The translations under genes and the position numbers were made by a program. A model generated the notes under the pieces. It saw only the letters and a program-made list of their open reading frames with translations. It was not told the origin of the DNA and ran no database searches. A stretch of DNA of 64,000 bases from Betaproteobacteria bacterium (GTDB taxonomy: Bacteria; Pseudomonadota; Gammaproteobacteria; Burkholderiales; Casimicrobiaceae): the NCBI GenBank assembly GCA_016717855.1, contig JADKEV010000008.1, forward strand, positions 135,754-199,753. The letters are read 5' to 3'. The stretch's first letter is position 1, and every line of letters starts with the position of its first letter. Of the stretch, positions 8,039-15,083 are shown piece after piece.

Positions 8039-9010
8039 CTAGCGCGGACGGGCATCGGCGGTAAAGCCGGCGCCCTTGAGTTTCGCCGCCGCGGCATCCG
8101 CCTCGCCGCGCGTGGCGAATGGCCCGATGCGCACGCGTTGCACCTGCCCACTCTTGGTCGTGACCGCTTCCAGGAACGCGGTGAAGCCCTGCGCGCCCGC
8201 CTTCGCCGCCAGGTCCTTCGCGACCGTGGCGTCGAGAAAGGCGCCGATCTGCACGACATACTGGCCAGGACCGGCCGGGGGCGCGCGCGCCGCTGCCGGT
8301 GCTGCGGCCGACGCCGCGCCTGCATTGGGTGCGGGCGCGGTCACCGTCGCAGTGAGCGAAAAGGCCGGTAGCGTGGCGGCGGACGCCGGTGGCGCGGTTG
8401 CTCTTGTCTGGCCGGGCGCCGGTCCGTTTGCCTGACCTGCGGCCCCGGCAGACGCCGCAGCCGGCGCCGGAAGGGCGGCCTTCTTCGCGGGCGTGGCAAT
8501 GGCCGCCGCCGGTGGGGAGGCCGGCTTCCCGGGTTGCTTCGCGGCGGGTTGTGCGTCTGACCCGGCGACGGTCGGGGCAACTGCCAACTCGACGGACTTG
8601 GCCGCTGGCGCGGTCGTCGCATTCTTGCTCTCGTCTGACTTTTGCAGCGGAGCAGTCGCCGGCGCCGCGGATTCGGACTTGCCCGCCGCGGCATCGGCTA
8701 CCTCCGCCTTCGCGGGCGCCGGCTGGGAAGCCTCCGTTGCCGGCTTCGCGGGTTCGCGCGGCGCCGGCGCCGCGGACTTGCCGGCGGCCGGTGCGACGGC
8801 GGTTCCCGCGGGCGTCAGCCGATTCTGGAACTTCGCATCGTCGATGGCGGGGATCTGGATCTGCACGTCTGGGCCCAGCGGCTTGGGATCGGACTCGAGG
8901 AACATGGGCAGGATGACCGCCGTTGCCAGCGCCAGCACGACCGCGCCCACCAGGCGGCGGCGGGCGCGTTTGCGGGCATTCTCGAGTACGGTGTTGTCGG
9001 GATCGGCCAT
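8039..9010 (-). CDS. SPOR domain protein (DedD-like)
   Basis: The 323-residue protein has a short cytoplasmic N-terminus rich in Arg, one transmembrane helix (LVGAVVLALATAVILPMFL, about residues 20-38) and a long Ala/Pro linker. A C-terminal SPOR domain follows at about 245-323 (YVVQIGAFLD ... VRIGPFATRGEADAAAAKL). SPOR domains bind peptidoglycan stripped of stem peptides at the division septum. The ATG at 9010 places the charged start before the membrane segment; the frame is open further upstream but overlaps folC. The position between folC and cvpA is that of dedD in other proteobacteria. Confidence 0.88.
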   Translation of the reverse strand: MADPDNTVLENARKRARRRLVGAVVLALATAVILPMFLESDPKPLGPDVQIQIPAIDDAKFQNRLTPAGTAVAPAAGKSAAPAPREPAKPATEASQPAPAKAEVADAAAGKSESAAPATAPLQKSDESKNATTAPAAKSVELAVAPTVAGSDAQPAAKQPGKPASPPAAAIATPAKKAALPAPAAASAGAAGQANGPAPGQTRATAPPASAATLPAFSLTATVTAPAPNAGAASAAAPAAARAPPAGPGQYVVQIGAFLDATVAKDLAAKAGAQGFTAFLEAVTTKSGQVQRVRIGPFATRGEADAAAAKLKGAGFTADARPR

Positions 9011-9020
9011 TGGCTTGTCG

Positions 9021-10334
9021 TCAGTGCCCCGGACGCCGCGTCCGCTCCAGCGCGAGCAGCGCGGCGGCCACGGTGACGAAGGAACCGAAGACGACAATTC
9101 TATCAGCTTCGCCGGCCTCGTCCCGCGCACGCGCCAGCGCCTGCGCGATGTCGACGCACGCGACTACATCCTCGCCGCCGATGCCGGCTTCCGCCAGCGC
9201 GGCGCCGATGTGTGCCGCCGTTGCGCCCCGCGCGCCGCCGGAGGGCGCGATCAGCCAGCGGTCGATCCTGGGTCTCATCACCCCGGCCACGCCGGCGATG
9301 TCCTTGTCGGCGAGGATGCTGAACACGGCGATGGTGCGCGGGAAGTAACCCATGTCGCCCAGGTTCAGCGCGAGTATGGCTGCCGCCTGCGGGTTGTGCG
9401 CGACGTCGAGGATGATGGCCGGACGCCCGGGCAGGACCTGGAACCGCGCCGGCCAGTCGACGCCGACCAGTCCGTCGCGCACCGCACCCATCGGCACGGC
9501 AAGACGCCCGGCCAGCAGTTCCAATCCCGTCAGCGCCGCTGCCGCGTTGCGGACCTGGATGGCGCCGCGCAACGCGGGCAACGGCAGGCCGTGCCGGCGC
9601 ACGATATCCTGCCCGCGCCGCACCCAGTATTGCCACCGGTCGCCCTCGATGACGTAACCGAAGTCCGTCCCCAGGCGGAACAGCGGCGCGCCGATCGCCG
9701 CCGCGTGGGTCAGCAGCGAGCGCGGCGGATCCGGATCCGCGCAGACGCCGGGCCGCGCTGCGCGCAGGACGCCGGCCTTTTCGAAGCCGATGCTCTCACG
9801 CGTCCCGCCCAGATAGTCGACATGGTCGATGCCGATGCCGGTGATGACCGCGACGTCGGCGTCGATCACGTTTACGGCGTCCAGCCGCCCACCCAGGCCG
9901 ACTTCCAGGATCAGCGCATCGAGCCGCGCGCGCGCGAACAGCCAGAGCGCGGCCAGCGTGCCGAACTCGAAGTAGGTCAGCGCGACGCCGCCGCGCACGC
10001 GCTCCACGGCGGCAAACGCCTCCGTCATCGCGGCATCGTCGACCTCGATTCCGTCGATGCGGACGCGCTCGGTGTAGCGCAGCAGGTGCGGCGACGTATA
10101 AAGGCCGACCCGGTAGCCGCCCGCGCGCAGCATCGCTTCCATGTATGCGCAGGTCGAGCCCTTGCCGTTCGTCCCGGTCACCGTGATCACCGGGCAGGAT
10201 GGCGTGAGCTGCAGCCGCGCGGCGACCGCGGCGACGCGGTCGAGCCCCAGCGCGATCGCTTTCGGATGCAGCGTCTCGAGATAACCCAGCCAGTCGGCAA
10301 GCGGGCTGGCGGCGGTGGGCGGTGCGGCGCTCAC
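9021..10334 (-). CDS. folC: Bifunctional folylpolyglutamate synthase / dihydrofolate synthase FolC
   Basis: The 437-residue Mur-ligase-type enzyme adds glutamate to dihydropteroate and to reduced folates. The P-loop TGTNGKGST, the YTSPHLLRYTERVRIDG segment and the EVGLGGRLDAVN motif are all present. A C-terminal domain with DVAHNPQAA completes the fold. The start codon at 10334 is GTG. It lies between accD and the SPOR gene, as in most betaproteobacteria, with only 10 bases to the next gene. Confidence 0.95.
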   Translation of the reverse strand: MSAAPPTAASPLADWLGYLETLHPKAIALGLDRVAAVAARLQLTPSCPVITVTGTNGKGSTCAYMEAMLRAGGYRVGLYTSPHLLRYTERVRIDGIEVDDAAMTEAFAAVERVRGGVALTYFEFGTLAALWLFARARLDALILEVGLGGRLDAVNVIDADVAVITGIGIDHVDYLGGTRESIGFEKAGVLRAARPGVCADPDPPRSLLTHAAAIGAPLFRLGTDFGYVIEGDRWQYWVRRGQDIVRRHGLPLPALRGAIQVRNAAAALTGLELLAGRLAVPMGAVRDGLVGVDWPARFQVLPGRPAIILDVAHNPQAAAILALNLGDMGYFPRTIAVFSILADKDIAGVAGVMRPRIDRWLIAPSGGARGATAAHIGAALAEAGIGGEDVVACVDIAQALARARDEAGEADRIVVFGSFVTVAAALLALERTRRPGH

Positions 10335-10401
10335 GCGGGCGTATCCGCGATCGCAGCGCGCGGACCTCGCGCGCAGCGCCGGCCCAAAGCGACGCCGGAC
10401 C

Positions 10402-11262
10402 TCAAGCCGGGGCGGCGCGGCGCTGCAGCAGCGCCAGCAGCCCCGGCAGCCTGTCGCGCATCTGCCGCCGGTCCATGATCATGTCCAGCGCACCCTTTTC
10501 AAGCAGGAACTCCGCGCGCTGAAAACCGGCCGGCAGTTTTTCGCGCACCGTCTGCTCGATCACGCGCGGGCCGGCAAAGCCGATCAGCGCACCCGGTTCG
10601 GCGATGACGACGTCGCCGACGAACGCAAAGGACGCCGACACGCCGCCCATCGTCGGGTCGGTGAGTATGGAAATGAAGGGCAGCCCGGCCAGCGCCAGTT
10701 CCTGGATCACCGCGGTGGTCTTCGCCATCTGCATCAGCGAGCTCAGGCCTTCCTGCATCCGCGCCCCGCCGCTGGAGGTGATGCAGGCGAACGCGTGGCC
10801 GTTCTCGACCGCGACCTGCGCGCCGCGCACGAAGCGCTCGCCGACGACCGAGCCCATCGACCCGCCCATGAATTCGAACTCGAACACGGCGAGCACCAGC
10901 GGCACCGCCTTGATCGTCCCGTGCACGACGACCAGCGCGTCGGTCTCGCCGGTTTCCAGCGTCGCCGCCTTCAACCGGTCGGGGTACTTCTTGCCATCGG
11001 TGAATTTCAGGCTGTCGACCGGCAGCACTTCGCTGCCGATTTCGAAGCGGTTTTCCGGGTCGAGCAGCAGATCGATCCGCGTGCGCGCGTTGATCCGGTG
11101 ATGGAAGGCGCACTTGGGGCAGACGTAGAGGCTGTTCTCGAGGTCGGTCGCGTAGAGCACCGTATCGCAGCCCTCGCACTTGACCCACAGACCTTCGGGC
11201 ACGCCCTTCTTCTCGGACGTGCTCTTGATCTTGGGCGGCAGCTGCTTTTGCAGCCAGCTCAT
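10402..11262 (-). CDS. accD: Acetyl-CoA carboxylase carboxyltransferase subunit beta
   Basis: The 286-residue subunit forms malonyl-CoA with AccA in fatty acid synthesis. An N-terminal four-cysteine zinc ribbon (CEGC ... CPKC, about residues 26-50) is followed by the carboxyltransferase core with GGSMGSVVGE, ITSSGGARMQEG and DPTMGGVSASFA. The ATG at 11262 gives the usual N-terminus MSWLQK. Upstream in-frame ATGs lie within trpA coding sequence and are less likely. It is 19 bases after trpA, the conserved trpA-accD pairing. Confidence 0.96.
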   Translation of the reverse strand: MSWLQKQLPPKIKSTSEKKGVPEGLWVKCEGCDTVLYATDLENSLYVCPKCAFHHRINARTRIDLLLDPENRFEIGSEVLPVDSLKFTDGKKYPDRLKAATLETGETDALVVVHGTIKAVPLVLAVFEFEFMGGSMGSVVGERFVRGAQVAVENGHAFACITSSGGARMQEGLSSLMQMAKTTAVIQELALAGLPFISILTDPTMGGVSASFAFVGDVVIAEPGALIGFAGPRVIEQTVREKLPAGFQRAEFLLEKGALDMIMDRRQMRDRLPGLLALLQRRAAPA

Positions 11263-11281
11263 GCCATCGCCGCGGAGGGAT

Positions 11282-12079
11282 TTAGTGGGCATCGAGTGCC
11301 GTTCGGATGGCCTGCAGCCAGGCGCCCGCCGCAGCAGCGGCCCGGTCCGGCCCCGCATCGGCGATGGTCTGGACCAGCGCGCTGCCGATCACGACTGCGT
11401 CGGCCACATTGCCGATCGCCCTGGCCGACGCGCCGTCGCGTATCCCAAAGCCGACGCCGACCGGAATCGCGATGTGCCGGCGTATCGCCGCCAGCCTTTC
11501 CGCGACGTCCGTGGCATCCAGGTTGGCGGCACCGGTGACGCCCTTGAGCGAGACGTAGTAGACGTAGCCGCGCGCGAGCTTCGCTACCGCGGCGATGCGG
11601 GTCTCCGGCGTCGTCGGCGAGAGCAGGAATATCGGCGCCAGCCCGTTGGCGGTGAGCAGCGCCGAAAACCCGCCGGCCTCTTCCGGCGGATAGTCGACCA
11701 CCAGCACGCCATCGACGCCGGCGTCCCGCGCGGCCTCCACGAACCGCTCCTGCCCCATCGCCTCGATCGGATTCGCATAACCCATGAAGACTACTGGCGT
11801 CGCGGCGTTGGTCTTGCGGAACTCGGCCGTCATCGCGAGCACGTCGCGCAGCCCGGTGCCCCGCGCCAGCGCGCGCTCGGAGGAGCGCTGGATCACCGGG
11901 CCGTCGGCCATCGGGTCGGAAAACGGCACGCCCAACTCGATGACGTCGGCGCCGCCCTGCACCAGGGCGTGCATGATGGCGACCGTCGCCGCGGCGGACG
12001 GGTCACCCGCGGTGATGAACGGGATCAGCGCGGTGCGGCCGGCGCCCTTGAGCGCCGCAAACGTCTGGTCTATCCGCAT
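11282..12079 (-). CDS. trpA: Tryptophan synthase alpha chain
   Basis: The protein has 265 residues from the ATG at 12079. It is a TIM barrel that cleaves indole-3-glycerol phosphate. Catalytic residues are visible in the IELGVPFSDPMADGP segment (Glu) and the ADVIELG turn (Asp region), with GVTGA and GFGIRDG phosphate-binding loops. A TTG at 12088 overlapping the trpB stop (TTGA) could give three extra residues and translational coupling. It directly follows trpB, with which it forms the alpha2beta2 complex. Confidence 0.96.
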   Translation of the reverse strand: MRIDQTFAALKGAGRTALIPFITAGDPSAAATVAIMHALVQGGADVIELGVPFSDPMADGPVIQRSSERALARGTGLRDVLAMTAEFRKTNAATPVVFMGYANPIEAMGQERFVEAARDAGVDGVLVVDYPPEEAGGFSALLTANGLAPIFLLSPTTPETRIAAVAKLARGYVYYVSLKGVTGAANLDATDVAERLAAIRRHIAIPVGVGFGIRDGASARAIGNVADAVVIGSALVQTIADAGPDRAAAAAGAWLQAIRTALDAH

Positions 12080-12084
12080 GGCGC

Positions 12085-13311
12085 TCAAAACCTGATCCCG
12101 GAGCGCTCAGCGACCGTGTGCATGTCCTTGTCCCCGCGGCCGGAGAGGTTCACCAGCAGCAGCTTGTCGCGCGGCAGCGCCGGGGCGATCTTCGCGGCGT
12201 GGGCCAGCGCATGGCTCGATTCCAGCGCCGGAATGATGCCTTCCAGCCGGCAGCACTTGTGGAACGCGGCCAGCGCCTCGTCGTCGGTGATCGACACGTA
12301 TTCGGCGCGCGAGCTGTCCTTGAGGAACGCATGCTCGGGCCCGACGCCGGGATAGTCGAGGCCCGCGGAAATCGAATGCGTCTCGATGATCTGACCGTCC
12401 TCGTTCTGCAACAGGTAGGTGCGGTTGCCGTGGAGCACGCCCGGCCGGCCGGCGGAGAGGCTCGCCGCGTGCCTGCCCGTCGCGATGCCCTCGCCCGCCG
12501 CCTCGACGCCGATCAGGCGCACGTCCGGATACGGGATGTAGGGGTAGAAGATGCCCATCGCGTTCGATCCGCCGCCGACGCAGGCGAGCACCGCGTCGGG
12601 TTGCCGGCCCGCGATCTCGGGCATCTGGACCAGGCACTCGCGGCCGATCACGCTCTGGAAGTCGCGCACCAGCATCGGATACGGGTGCGGGCCGGCGACG
12701 GTGCCGATGATGTAGAACGTGCTGTCGACGTTGGTGACCCAGTCGCGCATGGCTTCGTTGAGCGCGTCCTTGAGGGTTTTGGAGCCGGACTCGACGGGCA
12801 CCACGGTGGCGCCCAGCAGCTTCATCCGGAACACGTTTTGCACCTGCCGCTTGATGTCCTCGCTGCCCATGTATACGACGCATTCCATCCCGTAGCGCGC
12901 GGCGACGGTCGCGGCCGCGACGCCGTGCATCCCGGCGCCGGTCTCGGCGATCACCCGCTTCTTGCCTAGCCGGTTGGCGAGCAGCGCCTGGCCGATGCAG
13001 TTGTTGATCTTGTGCGCGCCGGTGTGGTTCAGGTCCTCGCGCTTGAAGTAGATCTGCGCGCCGCCCAGCTGCTCGGACCAGCGGCGGGCGTGATAGACCG
13101 GGCTGGGACGGCCGACGAAGTGCTTCAATTCGCGCTCGAATTCGGCGATGAATTCCGGATCGTGCTGGTACAGCGCGTATTCCTCGCGCAGCTGGTCCAG
13201 CGCCTGGATGAGGGTTTCGGCGACGAACACGCCGCCGTAGGGGCCAAAGTGGCCGGCCGCGTCAGGCAGGTCGTAGGGCGCGGGCAGGATGGTCGGGGGT
13301 TGCATTTGCAT
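12085..13311 (-). CDS. trpB: Tryptophan synthase beta chain
   Basis: The 408-residue PLP enzyme condenses indole with serine. The PLP lysine lies in HTGAHKINN, the catalytic Glu region in AETGAGMHG, and the glycine-rich phosphate loop in CVGGGSNAMG. The C-terminal LSGRGDKDM is diagnostic. GAGGAG six bases before the ATG at 13311 is a strong ribosome-binding site. The gene is intact and full length. Confidence 0.97.
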   Translation of the reverse strand: MQMQPPTILPAPYDLPDAAGHFGPYGGVFVAETLIQALDQLREEYALYQHDPEFIAEFERELKHFVGRPSPVYHARRWSEQLGGAQIYFKREDLNHTGAHKINNCIGQALLANRLGKKRVIAETGAGMHGVAAATVAARYGMECVVYMGSEDIKRQVQNVFRMKLLGATVVPVESGSKTLKDALNEAMRDWVTNVDSTFYIIGTVAGPHPYPMLVRDFQSVIGRECLVQMPEIAGRQPDAVLACVGGGSNAMGIFYPYIPYPDVRLIGVEAAGEGIATGRHAASLSAGRPGVLHGNRTYLLQNEDGQIIETHSISAGLDYPGVGPEHAFLKDSSRAEYVSITDDEALAAFHKCCRLEGIIPALESSHALAHAAKIAPALPRDKLLLVNLSGRGDKDMHTVAERSGIRF

Positions 13312-13519
13312 GGGGTTCTCCTCGAGGGCATGGAATGGAGCGACCGGACGCTGCTGCGCCGGCCGCGCGTCGGGACCGCGACACGCCTAGGTGTGCTTGG
13401 CCCGGCAACGCCGCCAATAGCGGCGGGTCCTGCCCCCGATATGACTTTTCATCCCACGCTCACTCCGCGTTCGATTACATGGTCGCGCAATTCGGCAAAG
13501 CGAATCAGCCCCGCACTCA
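13312..13519. other. Spacer between trpF and trpB, no supported gene
   Basis: The stretch is longer than the other gaps in this block. It holds only short open frames (for example a 21-codon one at 13387-13452) with no recognisable family. A small palindrome around CACACCTAGGCGTGT at about 13383-13397 is visible. I see no leader peptide with tandem Trp codons. Confidence 0.4.
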
Positions 13520-14242
13520 TCACCGCACTCCGCCGGAGCGGCCCGGCAACGCATTGCGCGGCGGGACTCTCGCCGGTTGGCCGCCTTCGGCCAGTTGCCC
13601 GTCCGCCGCGCGCACCGCGGCGGCGAAGCGCCCGATTCGCTGCGCGTCCTTGATGCCGGACCCCGCCTCGACGCCGCTCGACACATCCACCGCCCACGGC
13701 CTGACCCGTTCAATTCCCGCGCCGACGTTGCCGGGCGTCAGGCCGCCCGAGAGGACAATCCTGGCGCCGAATTCGGCGGGTATCAGGTCCCAGTCGAAAA
13801 GCTCGCCGGTGCCGCCCGGCACGCCCGGACGAAACGCATCCAGCAACAGCGCGGCGGCATCCGGATAGCGGGCCGCGTATTGTAACAAATCGGTTTCGGG
13901 ACGAATCCGCACCGCCTTGATATACGGGCGTCCGAACTGGCCGCAGAAGTCGGGCGGCTCGTCGCCGTGAAACTGCAGCAGGCCCAGCGGCACGGCGGCC
14001 AGCGCCGCGCGCACTTCATCCGCCGGCGCGTCGACAAACAGGCCGACCGTCGTGACAAAGGGCGGCAACGCGCGCGCGATGGCGGCCGCGGCGTCCGGCG
14101 CCACGTGGCGCGGACTCGGCCGGTAGAACACGAAGCCCACCGCATCGGCGCCGGCGGCGGCCGCGGCCAGCGCGTCTTGCGGCCGGGTGATGCCGCAGAT
14201 CTTGATCCGGGTGCGCGCTTGGGTCACGGGTGGGGATTCCAT
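13520..14242 (-). CDS. trpF: Phosphoribosylanthranilate isomerase
   Basis: The protein has 240 residues. It is a TIM barrel carrying out the Amadori rearrangement in tryptophan synthesis. KICGITRPQDA contains the catalytic Cys, LQFHGDE the substrate pocket, LLLDAF the catalytic Asp, and LSGGLTPGNV plus VDVSSGVEAGSGIKD the phosphate loops. The ATG at 14242 overlaps truA by 19 bases. An in-frame GTG at 14227 overlapping the truA stop (GTGA) is an equally plausible coupled start. About 25 residues at the C-terminus (after AAAVRAADG) exceed the usual family end. Confidence 0.93.
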   Translation of the reverse strand: MESPPVTQARTRIKICGITRPQDALAAAAAGADAVGFVFYRPSPRHVAPDAAAAIARALPPFVTTVGLFVDAPADEVRAALAAVPLGLLQFHGDEPPDFCGQFGRPYIKAVRIRPETDLLQYAARYPDAAALLLDAFRPGVPGGTGELFDWDLIPAEFGARIVLSGGLTPGNVGAGIERVRPWAVDVSSGVEAGSGIKDAQRIGRFAAAVRAADGQLAEGGQPARVPPRNALPGRSGGVR

Positions 14243-15021
14243 GGGTGCCGTGCCGACGTTTCCGGCAGGCCGAAGCGGGGATCATACTCGATGCCGCTCA
14301 GATACAAGCCGTCGGGCATGAACGTCGGCGCCGCGTGGGCGCGCGCGCGCGCGGCCAGGATTTCGGCGACCCAGCCGGGCGGCTTCGCGCCGTGCCCCAC
14401 CATGACCAGCGCACCGATGATGTTGCGCACCATGTGATGCAGGAACGCGCTGGCGGCGAATTCAAAGGTCAGCAACGCATTCTCAGCCCCGATGACGACC
14501 CGCTCCAGCTTCTTCACCGGGGACTTCGCCTGGCACTGCGCCGAACGAAAGGCCGAGAAGTCGTGCTCGCCGACCAGGTGCCGCGCCGCGGCGCGCATGG
14601 CGTCCAGATCGAGCGGTCGATGGCACCAGCCGACGCGCCCGGCCAGCAGCCCTGGGCGTTCCGGACGATTGAGCAGCAGGTAGTGATAACTCCGGCGGCG
14701 GGCGGAGAACCGCGCGTGAAACTCCGGCGGCACCGCCAGCGCCCACTTGACGGCGATGGCTGCCGGCAACTGCGCATTCACGCCGCGCACCCACGCCGTG
14801 AGCGGCCGCTGCGCGCCGGTTTCGAAGTGCGCGACCTGCATGCTCGCGTGAACGCCCTGGTCGGTCCGGCCGGCCGCATTCAGAGTGATCCGTTCGCCGG
14901 CAAGTTCGCCGATCGCGGCCTCGAGGGCGTCCTGCACCCCGCAGCGCGACGCCTGGCTCTGCCATCCGCAAAAGGGGCGGCCATCGTACTCGAGGCCCAG
15001 CGCGATGCGGATCGGGTTCAT
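14224..15021 (-). CDS. truA: tRNA pseudouridine(38-40) synthase TruA
   Basis: The 265-residue enzyme makes pseudouridine at positions 38-40 of the tRNA anticodon arm. The catalytic aspartate is in AAGRTDQGVHA. RSYHYLLLNRP, HDFSAFRSAQCQAKSP and FLHHMVRNIIGALV are the other signature blocks. The ATG at 15021 gives the typical MNPIRIALGLEYDG start. It lies between fimV and trpF, a conserved order in betaproteobacteria. Confidence 0.96.
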   Translation of the reverse strand: MNPIRIALGLEYDGRPFCGWQSQASRCGVQDALEAAIGELAGERITLNAAGRTDQGVHASMQVAHFETGAQRPLTAWVRGVNAQLPAAIAVKWALAVPPEFHARFSARRRSYHYLLLNRPERPGLLAGRVGWCHRPLDLDAMRAAARHLVGEHDFSAFRSAQCQAKSPVKKLERVVIGAENALLTFEFAASAFLHHMVRNIIGALVMVGHGAKPPGWVAEILAARARAHAAPTFMPDGLYLSGIEYDPRFGLPETSARHPWNPHP

Positions 15022-15083
15022 GGGCGGAAAAGAAACCGCAGGCGGAGCGGGCAGCCCGGCCTGCGGTCGGTTGGCGTGGGGGT

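Noticed and set aside
11282..13311. Frameshifts in the leu-asd-fimV-trp-accD-folC-purF block
   Set aside because: All these genes read through in one frame with family-typical lengths. The indels are confined to mutL and to genes from 31 kb onward.
13387..13452. 21-codon frame between trpB and trpF
   Set aside because: It has no ribosome-binding site of note, no family and no tandem Trp codons, so it is not supported as a leader peptide.
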